DNA of 64,000 nt, taken from contig NZ_FQZL01000019.1 of the NCBI RefSeq assembly GCF_900142005.1, positions 1 through 64,000 on the forward strand, written 5' to 3'. This DNA comes from Dethiosulfatibacter aminovorans DSM 17477 (lineage in GTDB: Bacteria; Bacillota; Clostridia; Tissierellales; Dethiosulfatibacteraceae). Both the position numbers and the translations under genes were made by a program. Of this stretch, positions 34,465 through 42,933 are shown one piece after another. The notes beneath the pieces are model-generated. The model searched no databases. It had not been told where the DNA came from and was given only the letters and a program-made list of their open reading frames with translations. Every line of letters begins with the position of its first letter. Position 1 is the stretch's first letter.

Positions 34465-35649
34465 TTAAATTACTTCGTTCAAGAACAGTTCCTTGATTTT
34501 ATTATCATCGTACCCTATGCTCTTCAGCACGGCTTCAGTGTCCTGCCCGAGAAGAGGTGCTCCATGCTCCAAAACCGGAGGAGTCTTGCTAAGCTTCATT
34601 GGATTTCCTATGGCAAGGTGCTTTCCAACTCCCGGATCATCCATTTCAAGCATCATGTCTCTTGCCTTTATCTGTGGATGTTCCATTACCTCAGGTATGT
34701 CGAATACAGGTGCATTTGGAACTCCTGCCTCTACAAAGATGTCCGCCAGCTCGCTTCTAGTCTTCTGTGCGAAAAAGTCAGAAACTATTTCAGTGAAAGG
34801 TGCATAGTTTTCACATCTTATTCCATTTTCCACAAATCTTGGATCTTCAATAAGCTCAGGCATCTTTATAGCCTCACAGAAACTTGGCCATTGTCTGTCG
34901 CTTGCTATACCTGCTGAGAAATATCCATCCTTGCATTTGTATACGTCATATGGTACAAGTGTTGCAGGATCTGCATTACCGGTCCTTGTACAGGTTTCTC
35001 CAAGAACAGTCTCGAAAAGTATGGGGCTTTCAAGAATGGAGAATATTGCATCATACATTGCAACGTCAAGCTTCTGACCTTCACCTGTGTTAAGCTTGTG
35101 AAGGTATGCCATTGTGATGGCAGTTGCCATGTAAAGACCTGTAAAGTTGTCGCCTATGGCTGGACCAACTTTTGTAGGTATTCCTTCAGGATCTCCGGTC
35201 ATCTCCATGATACCAGTCATTGCCTGAACAACGTTGTCATATGCTGCAAGGTGGTGCAATGGTCCGTACTGTCCAAATCCTGATATACATGCATAGATTA
35301 TTCCTGGGTTGACCTTCTTCATGTCTTCGTATCCAAGACCAAACTTGTCAAGAGTTCCAACCTTGAAGTTCTGTACGATTATATCTGCATCCTTAACCAT
35401 GTCGAGGATTACCTTTCTTCCCTCTTCGCTTGCTATATCAAGGGATACTCCCTTCTTGTTCCTGTTGATGGCAGCATAGTATCCGCTGTGTCCGTTCTCC
35501 AGCGGTGTCCATTCACGTGACTGGTCTCCCATTCCTCTTCTCTCTATTTTTATTACCTCTGCACCGAAGTCGGCCAGATTCATCGTGCAGAACGGTCCGC
35601 TGTATGCCTGTGTAAAATCTATTACCTTAACGCCTTCTAATACTTTCAT
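34465..35649 (-). CDS. Class III (CaiB/BaiF) CoA-transferase, second of a tandem pair
   Basis: This 394-residue family III CoA-transferase has the N-terminal GVKVIDFTQAYSGPF and LADFGAEVIKIER, the catalytic aspartate Asp167 in VGPAIGDNFTG, and the C-terminal HPQIKARDMMLEM. The family transfers CoA from an acyl-CoA donor to carboxylates such as carnitine, formate, oxalate, bile acids or aryl-succinates through a mixed anhydride on the aspartate. It lies 22 bases after a paralogue with the same architecture. The BCCT carrier follows, suggesting activation of an imported zwitterionic or amino-group acid. The start is an ATG with AAGGAGATATACC, an excellent site. Substrate unknown. Confidence 0.87.
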   Translation of the reverse strand: MKVLEGVKVIDFTQAYSGPFCTMNLADFGAEVIKIERRGMGDQSREWTPLENGHSGYYAAINRNKKGVSLDIASEEGRKVILDMVKDADIIVQNFKVGTLDKFGLGYEDMKKVNPGIIYACISGFGQYGPLHHLAAYDNVVQAMTGIMEMTGDPEGIPTKVGPAIGDNFTGLYMATAITMAYLHKLNTGEGQKLDVAMYDAIFSILESPILFETVLGETCTRTGNADPATLVPYDVYKCKDGYFSAGIASDRQWPSFCEAIKMPELIEDPRFVENGIRCENYAPFTEIVSDFFAQKTRSELADIFVEAGVPNAPVFDIPEVMEHPQIKARDMMLEMDDPGVGKHLAIGNPMKLSKTPPVLEHGAPLLGQDTEAVLKSIGYDDNKIKELFLNEVI

Positions 35650-35671
35650 GGTATATCTCCTTCCGTTAAAT

Positions 35672-36865
35672 TTATACTAGTTCTACGATATTGTTTTCCT
35701 GAAGTCCCTTAATCTGGTCTGCTGAATATCCAATCTTGTTCAAGTATTGTTCCGTATGCTCTCCTAAAAGAGGTGCCGGGCTAGTAATCTGTCCCGGAGT
35801 CTCTCCCATTTTTATAACTAGTCCCGGAACCTTGATCTTTCCAAGTTTTTTGTCTTCAACTTCTACAAGCATTTCTCGTTCCTTGACATGATCAGTTCCC
35901 ATTGCTTCCTTCACCGTATATACAGCTCCACATGCAAGTCTTGCCTCTCTCAACTTGTCCTCAATATCAAACTTGGACATAGTTTTAGTGACTGCTTCAA
36001 GGGCATCCTTAAGTCCAGACTCGTAGTTGTCTCCTCTTTTCTCATTGTTGATGTATCTAGGATCCTCCTTCAAGTGATCCAATCCCAGTGCATCGCAGAA
36101 TTTCTGCCACTGTCTGTCTGTAGATATACCTACTGCAACATATCCGTCGTTTGTTTCAAGAGCATCGTATGGAGAGATTGATGGATATGAATTTCCTACC
36201 CTTGGAGGAACGCTTCCTCTAAGACATTTAGTCATAGGAGCCGCTTCAAGTATTGAGAACAGAGAGTCAAGTATTGCAATGTCTACCATCTGTCCTTCGC
36301 CTGTTTTCTTTCTGTGTATAAGGGCAAGGTTAATAGCCATTGCAAGGTAAGTTCCACTGAACTGGTCTCCCATTGCAGCACCTACCTTTGTTGGAGGTCC
36401 GTCGGGGAAACCTGTCCTGTCCATTAATCCACTCATTGACTGTAGTTGAAGGTCAAGTCCTATAACTTCCTTGAAAGGTCCCGTCTGTCCAAATCCGTTA
36501 AGTGCTGCATATATTATGGATGGATTGATTTTTTTCAGTTCTTCATAATCAAGTCCCATTCTTTTCATGCTTCCATATTTGAAGTTTTCGCATACAACAT
36601 CCACTTCAGCTACGAGCTTCTTTATGATTTCCTTTCCTTCCTCTGATGATGCATTAATGCTTATACTCTTCTTTCCTCTGTTAAGGTATGCATAGTATGC
36701 GCTGTCCTCGCCCTTAAATGGTGCCCAGTATCTTGCAAGGTCGCCTACACCTGCCCTTTCAATCTTTATTACCTCGGCCCCAAAGTCTGCCAAAATCATC
36801 GTTGCCAAACTTCCTGCGTGAGCCTGGGTAAAGTCCAGTACTTTAATTCCTTCTAATGGTCTCAT
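35672..36865 (-). CDS. Class III (CaiB/BaiF) CoA-transferase, first of a tandem pair
   Basis: This 397-residue paralogue of the next gene has the opening LEGIKVLDFTQAHAGSL, LADFGAEVIKIER and the catalytic aspartate Asp167 in VGAAMGDQFSG, so both copies look catalytically competent. Tandem CaiB-type genes can encode heteromeric enzymes, as for benzylsuccinate CoA-transferase, or two enzymes for substrate and product. It is the first gene behind a consensus sigma-54 promoter at 36936-36953, with a leader of about 60 bases and GAAAGGAG before the ATG. The organism therefore turns this operon on through an enhancer-binding activator, not constitutively. Confidence 0.87.
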   Translation of the reverse strand: MRPLEGIKVLDFTQAHAGSLATMILADFGAEVIKIERAGVGDLARYWAPFKGEDSAYYAYLNRGKKSISINASSEEGKEIIKKLVAEVDVVCENFKYGSMKRMGLDYEELKKINPSIIYAALNGFGQTGPFKEVIGLDLQLQSMSGLMDRTGFPDGPPTKVGAAMGDQFSGTYLAMAINLALIHRKKTGEGQMVDIAILDSLFSILEAAPMTKCLRGSVPPRVGNSYPSISPYDALETNDGYVAVGISTDRQWQKFCDALGLDHLKEDPRYINNEKRGDNYESGLKDALEAVTKTMSKFDIEDKLREARLACGAVYTVKEAMGTDHVKEREMLVEVEDKKLGKIKVPGLVIKMGETPGQITSPAPLLGEHTEQYLNKIGYSADQIKGLQENNIVELV

Positions 36866-36935
36866 ACATTAACTCCTTTCAAAACATTACATAGGTTTTA
36901 TATTAATTTAATCTTTCATGAGCTCACCTACATAA

Positions 36936-36953
36936 TTGCAATTCCCGTGCCAA
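36936..36953 (-). promoter_or_regulatory. Sigma-54 promoter of the caiB-caiB-BCCT operon
   Basis: TTGGCACGGGAATTGCAA on the minus strand matches the -24/-12 consensus TGGCACG-N4-TTGCW exactly. The predicted start near 36926 leaves about 60 bases to the first codon. Confidence 0.9.
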
Positions 36954-36983
36954 TTTTTAGCAATGGCTGAAATCCAGTATTTT

Positions 36984-37009
36984 CAATCGTTTCGAATCCA
37001 GGACGATTG
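36984..37009 (-). promoter_or_regulatory. Candidate proximal enhancer palindrome for the caiB operon
   Basis: CAATCGT and ACGATTG are perfect inverted arms separated by 12 bases, centred about 70 bases upstream of the predicted start. Spacing and symmetry suit a dimeric activator, though the site is close for a sigma-54 enhancer. Confidence 0.45.
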
Positions 37010-37021
37010 CAGCAACCCCTT

Positions 37022-37141
37022 TTGAGTCAGAGATTACTCAACTTCAAGGCAGAAAACCCCCAAGTACTGTTGAAACAACGTACTTGGGGATTCAATCATT
37101 TTTGAACCGCTGGAGACTCAGCGATTCATCAGCGGTTCAAA
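37022..37141. repeat. Three consecutive inverted repeats upstream of the sigma-54 promoter
   Basis: TTGAGT/ACTCAA (37022-37041) is followed by CCCCAAGTAC/GTACTTGGGG (37057-37089), whose loop extends the stem with GTTG/CAAC. Then comes TTTGAACCGCTG/CAGCGGTTCAAA (37101-37141), perfect 12-base arms with a 17-base loop. No gene reads into this segment from either side, so terminators would be unexpected. They lie 100-215 bases upstream of the sigma-54 start, the usual enhancer distance. Confidence 0.6.
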
Positions 37142-37274
37142 CGTTTTCCCGAAGTTTGTGCAGCATCGATAATATACGCTTTATTTTGCGGCTCATCTAC
37201 ATATACTGCAACATAATCAATAACCATTGCCCTATTCATGAAATAATACTACTATATAAACATGGAGGCATGAT

Positions 37275-37769
37275 ATGAAAAAAATAATGATAATAATATT
37301 GATTGCAGCAGTACTTATTGCACCCCTCTTCGTTGAGGTGAATATATTGACACTGGAGCACTATCAGGCAGGTCGAACCATACTGTTTTTCAATATCTCT
37401 CCTGGAGACGAATTCACCATGAGATGGACACATTCCGTGGAGCTTACTCCCTGGGAAGAGATATTCAGGATAGACGATGAATACAATATGATTCTTGACA
37501 GGACAAGATTCCAGAATTTCGGAGCAGGAGTTCCCGATGCGGTCGGTACGGAAACTTATATAGAAGACGGTTATCTTACCTACGGGGGGATTGACCAAAT
37601 AGTACCCATTCTTCCCTATGGGATTTCAGATTTTGCAAAGCACACCTTCATATTCAAGGATATGGAATACAAGCTTTATGAAATGGTTCCCGACGGTGAC
37701 AGGATAAACATCTATACCGAAAGAATAAACGGCTACGGCCTCATAGCAAGATATGTCTGCTGCAGATAA
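37275..37769 (+). CDS. DUF1850 family protein
   Basis: This 164-residue protein has an N-terminal hydrophobic segment (about 4-22) that could be a signal peptide or membrane anchor. The DUF1850 pattern follows: FTMRWTHSVELTPWEEIFRID near residue 47 and FGAGVPD near 82. The family is found mainly next to TAXI-type TRAP transporter genes and is thought to act with them, though its role is unknown. Here it stands alone, 6 kb from the TAXI-TRAP genes at 43.6-46.6 kb and on the opposite strand, with GGAGG before the ATG. It is convergent with the CoA-transferase gene and ends at a shared terminator. Confidence 0.75.
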   Translation: MKKIMIIILIAAVLIAPLFVEVNILTLEHYQAGRTILFFNISPGDEFTMRWTHSVELTPWEEIFRIDDEYNMILDRTRFQNFGAGVPDAVGTETYIEDGYLTYGGIDQIVPILPYGISDFAKHTFIFKDMEYKLYEMVPDGDRINIYTERINGYGLIARYVCCR

Positions 37770-37792
37770 GAAAGCTAAAAAAAGACTAAAAG

Positions 37793-37842
37793 AAAGACCT
37801 GCAAATTGATATCTTCAAATATCAACCTGCAAGTCTTTTATT
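37793..37842. terminator. Bidirectional terminator between the DUF1850 and CoA-transferase genes
   Basis: A long hairpin pairs AAAGAC-TGCA with TGCA-GTCTTT and, inside it, TTGATAT with ATATCAA around a six-base loop. T/A tracts flank it on both sides, between convergent genes. Confidence 0.75.
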
Positions 37843-37932
37843 TCATTTATAAAAATCTATAATACGATATCCCCTCAAAACATATCTGCTGTCCGTAAAG
37901 CAAATGATGAATACTTGCCTGAAATATTGAAA

Positions 37933-39495
37933 TCAAGCTGAAATAGCTTCCTCTCCAAGTCCCATCACTTCGTCCCTGAATATTCTTTCGTCCATGACTT
38001 TCAAATCTTTGGAAATGACAGGCTTTATATCCATCTGGTCGAGTATGTCCTTTTGAAGGTCCATACCAGGTGCTATCTCAGTAAGCATTAATCCATCCTT
38101 GGTAAGCTCGAAGACTGCTCTCTCGGTTATGTACATAACCGGCTGATTAACCTTGTTGGCATAGTCGCCGCTGAAAGTTATCTGCTGCACTTCCTCTATG
38201 AACTTCTTGCTTTTTCCTTCGCTCAAGATCTTAAGCTTTCCGTCTTCAACATCAACCTTAAGGCCTCCGACTGTGAATGTTCCACAGAAGAATACCTTCT
38301 TTGCATTCTGGGTGATATTGATGAATCCGCCGCATCCTGCAATCCTTGTTCCGAACTTGCTTACATTGATATTTCCTGCCAAATCCGCCTGGGCAAGTCC
38401 CAGGAATGCAAGGTCAAGTCCTCCACCATCGTAGAAATCGAACTGGTATGGTTGGTCAAGTATACACTCCGGATTTGTTGATGCTCCAAAGGCTTTTCCT
38501 CCTGCAGGAATTCCACCGATTGGTCCCGCTTCAACAGTAAGGGTCATGTAGTCTCCTATGCCTTCTTCGTTCGCAACCATTGATATCGCCTCAGGCATTC
38601 CTATGCCAAGGTTTACAATCGCATCAGGCTGAAGTTCCATTGCAGCTCTTCTTCCTATGATCTTTCTCTGATTCATGTCAAGAGGTTTGACGCTTCCTAC
38701 TGGAACCCTTGCCTCTCCAGAGAAAGCAGGATCGTACTTGGTATCGAAAACCTGTTCATGATGCTCGTTCATTTCAGATACAACTATATAGTCAACATAT
38801 ATTCCAGGTATCTTTACGAGTCTTGGATCAAGTGTTCCTGCCTCAACGATGTTCTCTACCTGTACTACTACTATTCCTCCGGTGTTCTTTGCAGCCTGGG
38901 CAACAGCAGTAGATTCAAAAGTCAACGCTTCCTTGTCCAATGTCACATTTCCTTTTGTATCAGCGCTGGAGCCTCTTAAAAATGCAACATCAATATCGTG
39001 CGGCAGATAGAGAAGTCTTTCCTGGCCTTCAATATTTATAACCTTTACAAGTTCCTCTGTTGTTTTTTTATTAAGCTTTCCACCTTCAATCCTTGGATCC
39101 ACAAATGTATTTAAACCGACATGGGTTATGGTTCCTATCCTTTTTCCCGCTATGTCCCTGAACATCTGCGAAAGGGTTCCCTGGGGAAAGTTGTATCCTT
39201 CTATCTTCTCATCCACAATCATCTGTCCGATTTTGGGCGCAAGGTTGTAGTGTCCGCCTATTACCCTTTTCAAAAGACCTTCGTGGGCGAAGTGATTGAT
39301 TGATCTTGAATCTCCGTCTCCTATGCCGGCAGCATAAAAAAGTGTCAAATCCTTAGGTGATGACGTTTCCTTGAATCTATCCTCAAGGGCACAGTAAAGA
39401 GCCTCAGGAGATCCGCATCCTACGAAACCGGTTGCAACAAGAGTCTGTTTATCCTTCACTAGACCTGCAGCTTCTGCAGCGGTAATAATTTTCAT
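37933..39495 (-). CDS. Acetate/propionate-type CoA-transferase (family I, fused subunits)
   Basis: This 520-residue enzyme resembles propionate CoA-transferase and YdiF. The N-terminal alpha-like half has ATGFVGCGSPEALYCAL near residue 21 and KIGQMIVDEKIEGYNFPQG near 87. The beta-like half has VNLGIGMPEAISMVANEEG near 300 and the glutamate-bearing TLTVEAGPIGGIPAGG near 325. Family I transferases exchange CoA between acyl-CoAs and acetate through a glutamyl-CoA thioester. It is downstream of an enoyl-CoA hydratase and a GntP permease in one leftward operon, a set suited to a 3- or 2-hydroxyacid: import, CoA activation, dehydration. The ATG has GTAAGGAGG in front. Confidence 0.87.
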   Translation of the reverse strand: MKIITAAEAAGLVKDKQTLVATGFVGCGSPEALYCALEDRFKETSSPKDLTLFYAAGIGDGDSRSINHFAHEGLLKRVIGGHYNLAPKIGQMIVDEKIEGYNFPQGTLSQMFRDIAGKRIGTITHVGLNTFVDPRIEGGKLNKKTTEELVKVINIEGQERLLYLPHDIDVAFLRGSSADTKGNVTLDKEALTFESTAVAQAAKNTGGIVVVQVENIVEAGTLDPRLVKIPGIYVDYIVVSEMNEHHEQVFDTKYDPAFSGEARVPVGSVKPLDMNQRKIIGRRAAMELQPDAIVNLGIGMPEAISMVANEEGIGDYMTLTVEAGPIGGIPAGGKAFGASTNPECILDQPYQFDFYDGGGLDLAFLGLAQADLAGNINVSKFGTRIAGCGGFINITQNAKKVFFCGTFTVGGLKVDVEDGKLKILSEGKSKKFIEEVQQITFSGDYANKVNQPVMYITERAVFELTKDGLMLTEIAPGMDLQKDILDQMDIKPVISKDLKVMDERIFRDEVMGLGEEAISA

Positions 39496-39507
39496 GGAAA
39501 TTCCTCC

Positions 39508-40287
39508 TTACTTGTTTTTGAATTCAGCTGCTCTCTTTTCTACAAAGGCATTCATTCCTTCTTTTTGATCCTCTGTAGAAAAGCACAGTCCTGCAAAACT
39601 TGTCTCAAGCTCAAGGGCATTCTTAAGGTCCATATCGAGTCCCTTGTTGACTGCCACTTTTCCATATTTCACGCCTATTGGAGATTTTGTAAGTATGGTA
39701 GCCATCATTTCCTTTGTAGCATCCATAAGTGCGTCCGGCTCAACCACCTTGTTTGCCAGTCCTATTCTGTAAGCTTCATCAGCTTTTATATATGCAGCGG
39801 TGAAAACAAGCTCTTTTGCTCTTCCCGCTCCTACAAGTCTGCCCAGTCTTTGAGTTCCTCCAAAGAATGGAAGGATTCCAAGATTTACTTCAGGCTGTCC
39901 GAATACAGCTTTTTCAGATGCTATCCTGATATCACAAGCCATGCAAAGCTCGTTTCCTCCACCTAGTGCGTAACCGTTCACAGCAGCAATAACAGGCTTT
40001 TCAAGAGTTTCTATTTCATTGAAGACATTTTGTCCAAAAGTAGCATAGTTTCTTGCCTGCTCTCCATTGTATTCCTTCATCTGTACGATATCCGCACCAG
40101 CAACAAATGCTTTTCCAGCTCCTGTTATTACGAGACCCATGATTTCATCATTTGCTGCTACTTCCTTAACAGCATGGGAGAGTTCCTGCAATATTTCTAT
40201 GTTCAATGAATTAAGGGCCTTTGGCCTGTTCATTGTAACAGTTGCCACTCCGTTTTCAACTTCAAAAATAATGTTTTCGTAATTCAT
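39508..40287 (-). CDS. Enoyl-CoA hydratase (crotonase family)
   Basis: This 259-residue crotonase-fold protein has the oxyanion-hole segments AGKAFVAGADIVQM near residue 57 and NGYALGGGNELCMACDIRIAS near 104. The two acid-base glutamates fall in the NELCMACD and FGQPEVNLGI segments, as in short-chain enoyl-CoA hydratases. It should interconvert enoyl-CoA and 3-hydroxyacyl-CoA. Other dehydrogenase genes of a butyrate route are absent here, so it probably serves the dedicated substrate of its operon (GntP permease upstream, CoA-transferase 13 bases downstream). A Rex-like box 2.3 kb upstream, at the likely operon start, would match the common redox control of crotonase genes in clostridia. Confidence 0.87.
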   Translation of the reverse strand: MNYENIIFEVENGVATVTMNRPKALNSLNIEILQELSHAVKEVAANDEIMGLVITGAGKAFVAGADIVQMKEYNGEQARNYATFGQNVFNEIETLEKPVIAAVNGYALGGGNELCMACDIRIASEKAVFGQPEVNLGILPFFGGTQRLGRLVGAGRAKELVFTAAYIKADEAYRIGLANKVVEPDALMDATKEMMATILTKSPIGVKYGKVAVNKGLDMDLKNALELETSFAGLCFSTEDQKEGMNAFVEKRAAEFKNK

Positions 40288-40393
40288 ATTGATACACTTC
40301 CTTTATTTAATTTATTTTTATTTATCAATAAAGCAAATAAGCTATGGAACCAAATCATTCCAGCAGGAAGATCTGATTCCATTTTTATGCTAT

Positions 40394-41749
40394 TTACGCT
40401 ATTCCTGTTACCATGTAGAAGACAATAGCTACTATTGTTGCCGCAATAGGTGCTACCACTGTACAGAATCCAAGGTCCATGTATGATTCCTTGTGGCTAA
40501 GGTGGCATACTGAAAGCAGCGTTATAACGAAGCCGTTGTGTGGCAATGAGTCAAGTCCACCTGCTGCCATAACCATGATTCTGTGTATCGCTTCAGGGTT
40601 CATACCCATGTTCATGAATTCCTTTCCAAGAACATCAAGGGCTATACCAAGTCCACCCGATGCAGAACCTGCAACACCGGCAAGAACTTGAGATGCTATT
40701 GCAACCTTGATTATGCCAGGCATTTGCATTCCAAGAAGAGCAAGCTTTACGGTCGTGAAGGCAGCAAGAGACTTGATAACTCCACCGTAACCAACCTCTG
40801 ATGCTGTATTGAATACAGGCAGAAGTGATCCAACAGCTCCTTCGAATACAATCTTGTTCTTGTTGCTCATGTAGTTTCTGAATGCAAAGAGACAGAATAA
40901 TATAGCTGCGGACAAGGCAACTACAACTGACCACGTACCGTTTACTCCGCCATACTCCGCATATTTTGCAACAACCGCTTCACTCTTGAAGTAAACGTTT
41001 GTAAGTAAGAAGTTTATTACGAATACAAGAATTATTGGTGCAAATGACACTGCATTTCCAGGAAGGGTATCTGTCATGGCAGCCTCGAATTGCTCGTCAG
41101 GATGTTCTCCGTATCCTTCACCTCCGGCTACAGCTTTCTTCATTCTGGTATTAAGCCAGATTGTACCCATGAAAAACATTACCAAGGCACCAATTGTACC
41201 TAGAACAGGTCCTGCATATATATCTGTTCCGAAATATACAGTAGGCATTGTGTTTATATACTGTGGTGTTCCCGGAATTGCCGACATGGTGAATGTAACT
41301 GCTCCAAGGGCTATTGCTGCAGGAAGGAACCTTTTAGGCATGTTGGCTTCTCTTAGCAATGTAGCTCCTATTGGATACATAGCGAATACAACGACAAACA
41401 GTGAAACTCCACCATAGGTCAATAGGGATGTTGCTATTACTATTGAAACTATTGCCCTTTCCTTTCCAATCTTTTCAGCGATGAATAGTGCGATAACCTT
41501 GGCAGCTCCAGACACTCCCATAAGCTTTCCGAATATTGCTCCTGTAAGGAATACAGGGAAATACTTTTGCAGATATCCCGTTGCAGACGGCATGAAGAGA
41601 CTTGACCATGCAAACAGTGCAGGATACTCTCCCGAGAGAACAGTTGCAAGCATTGCCAGCAAAGGTGCCAATACCAGTACAGAAACCCCTCTGTACGCAA
41701 AGTATATTAGCATTGATAAAGTAAGAACGATTGATATAACTCCTAACAT
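40394..41749 (-). CDS. GntP-family organic-acid permease
   Basis: This 451-residue membrane protein has about 12 spans and the GntP-family layout: LVLAPLLAMLATVLSG near residue 25, SLLTYGGVSLFVVVFAMYPIG near 108, the motif ALGAVTFTMSAIPGTPQ near 147 and a C-terminal GSASGGLGIALDVLG and AAGGLDSLPHNGFVITLL. GntP carriers are proton symporters for gluconate and other hydroxy acids; relatives with the SLPHNG motif are often annotated for 3-hydroxybutyrate or short-chain acids. With the downstream hydratase and CoA-transferase, a hydroxy-carboxylate is likely. The start is an ATG with AGGAGGATTC in front. Confidence 0.83.
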   Translation of the reverse strand: MLGVISIVLTLSMLIYFAYRGVSVLVLAPLLAMLATVLSGEYPALFAWSSLFMPSATGYLQKYFPVFLTGAIFGKLMGVSGAAKVIALFIAEKIGKERAIVSIVIATSLLTYGGVSLFVVVFAMYPIGATLLREANMPKRFLPAAIALGAVTFTMSAIPGTPQYINTMPTVYFGTDIYAGPVLGTIGALVMFFMGTIWLNTRMKKAVAGGEGYGEHPDEQFEAAMTDTLPGNAVSFAPIILVFVINFLLTNVYFKSEAVVAKYAEYGGVNGTWSVVVALSAAILFCLFAFRNYMSNKNKIVFEGAVGSLLPVFNTASEVGYGGVIKSLAAFTTVKLALLGMQMPGIIKVAIASQVLAGVAGSASGGLGIALDVLGKEFMNMGMNPEAIHRIMVMAAGGLDSLPHNGFVITLLSVCHLSHKESYMDLGFCTVVAPIAATIVAIVFYMVTGIA

Positions 41750-41901
41750 TAATGAATCCTCCTAAAAAATTATGTTTTTTCAGATTTCTCTGAATTTATA
41801 TGAATGCCTGGGCATCATATACTTAGTTTGTGAATACCTGTTACGCAGCAAAACTGCTTTCTTGTGGTATTCGGCTTTATGCATTTTTAACTCTCTTAAG
41901 C

Positions 41902-42387
41902 TTAGACAAGAATGATTAAGTCGTAAATCATATAAATAAAAGCCAGAACGATTATTGCTATAAGGGCCTTTCCATAAGCTCTCATGAAAAGTCCATTGTT
42001 TTTGAAAAGCTTTACATTCCTGTCGTTAATGAATTTCTTGCCTTCACCTCCCATGGAAAACACCTTGACGGTATCGTGTATTAGTCTGATGACAAAGTAC
42101 ATGGCTGTAGACATAAGTATATAGTACAGTATCCTGAAATCCACTGGTGAAAGTCCATCTGCAACCACCACAAGGGTACTGCATCCAATAAGGAATAGTA
42201 TCCTGTATTCGTTTGCATAATCCCTGTAATCGAATTTGTACATGTCTGCCGTAATAAGCGTCAAAAATAAAAGGGCCAAATGGAAGTATTTATAGTCGGC
42301 AGGTATGTAGAGCTGCTGGGCAATGGCAGCAGCAAGGACAAAATAATATACATTTTTGATTCTCTTTGCCTTTAAAGCAAAGTTCAT
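41902..42387 (-). CDS. Small multi-spanning membrane protein of unknown function
   Basis: I do not recognise this 161-residue protein. It has four or five hydrophobic segments: about 12-30, 35-52, 62-78, 86-102 and a final one at 138-160. Between them is a charged loop with MGGEGKKFINDRNVKLFKNN, probably cytoplasmic. The start chosen is ATG 42387, preceded by AGAGGTG; the frame is open upstream to 42438. It is the first gene before the GntP permease, 152 bases away, in the same direction. It could be a small accessory subunit of that carrier or an unrelated membrane protein. Confidence 0.65.
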   Translation of the reverse strand: MNFALKAKRIKNVYYFVLAAAIAQQLYIPADYKYFHLALLFLTLITADMYKFDYRDYANEYRILFLIGCSTLVVVADGLSPVDFRILYYILMSTAMYFVIRLIHDTVKVFSMGGEGKKFINDRNVKLFKNNGLFMRAYGKALIAIIVLAFIYMIYDLIILV

Positions 42388-42599
42388 AAAATCACCTCTA
42401 GATTTTTTTATACAAAGCGGTTTCATCAAGTCATCCATGAAACGGTGTTGTCAGCAGATAATCACTCTGACATTTTCCCAAGTACGGGGCAACACTTGCC
42501 GCCAACAACGTTTTCCCGTCCTGAAATATAAGTGATTATCAAACCCTCTTGCAGAAATCCACCACTAATTTCTTCAACGAATTTATTTCGTCAAAATCT

Positions 42600-42617
42600 T
42601 TGTTAATTTTTTAACAT
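42600..42617. promoter_or_regulatory. Rex-box-like operator upstream of the GntP/hydratase/CoA-transferase operon
   Basis: TTGTTAATTTTTTAACAT matches TTGTTAANNNNTTAACAA except at the last base. It is the third such site in the window and lies 213 bases before the start of the leftward operon. Confidence 0.55.
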
Positions 42618-42864
42618 TCAATGGGCCAACTGACCCATTCTCCAATAAAACAACGGGGTATATAAAGTCCCGGTATTAAGAATCCAAGTTCGTCATAATC
42701 CTTGCAATGTCAATGTTTTCTCTTTTTGGCCATAAACAGGAAACGAGAACAATTCATTTCTGAATTGCTTATACTAATAATACATGATTGACTTATGTTT
42801 GACAATATCGCACTTTTTTCTCACATAGTAACCAAATAGTCACGTAGTGTGCGAGTGTATACAT

Positions 42865-42882
42865 GGTTACCAAAAGGTAACC
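42865..42882. promoter_or_regulatory. Perfect palindrome upstream of the UspA gene promoter
   Basis: GGTTACCAAAAGGTAACC has perfect seven-base arms and lies 22 bases before the -35 hexamer of the uspA-type promoter. It looks like an activator or repressor site; the protein is unknown. Confidence 0.5.
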
Positions 42883-42903
42883 TAAGGACATGGAAGTGCC
42901 TAA

Positions 42904-42933
42904 TTTACAAACGATTCAGATTTGCATTATAAT
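42904..42933 (+). promoter_or_regulatory. Sigma-A promoter of the UspA-family gene
   Basis: TTTACA (42904-42909) and TATAAT (42928-42933) are 18 bases apart. A near-direct repeat, ACAAACGATT and GTAAACGATT, flanks the -10 region and could be a regulatory site. Confidence 0.65.

Noticed and set aside
34132..34917. 261-codon plus-strand open frame
   Set aside because: It lies antisense to the BCCT and CaiB genes, has no ribosome site, and its translation shows no family pattern.
32781..40287. Complete carnitine reduction (cai) cluster
   Set aside because: BCCT, CaiB-like and crotonase genes occur, but CaiA, CaiC and CaiE are absent, the crotonase is in another operon, and the BCCT tryptophan box is altered.
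42489..42505. Possible sigma-54 promoter on the minus strand (TTGGCGGCAAGTGTTGC)
   Set aside because: The GG to GC spacing is one base too long for a functional -24/-12 element.
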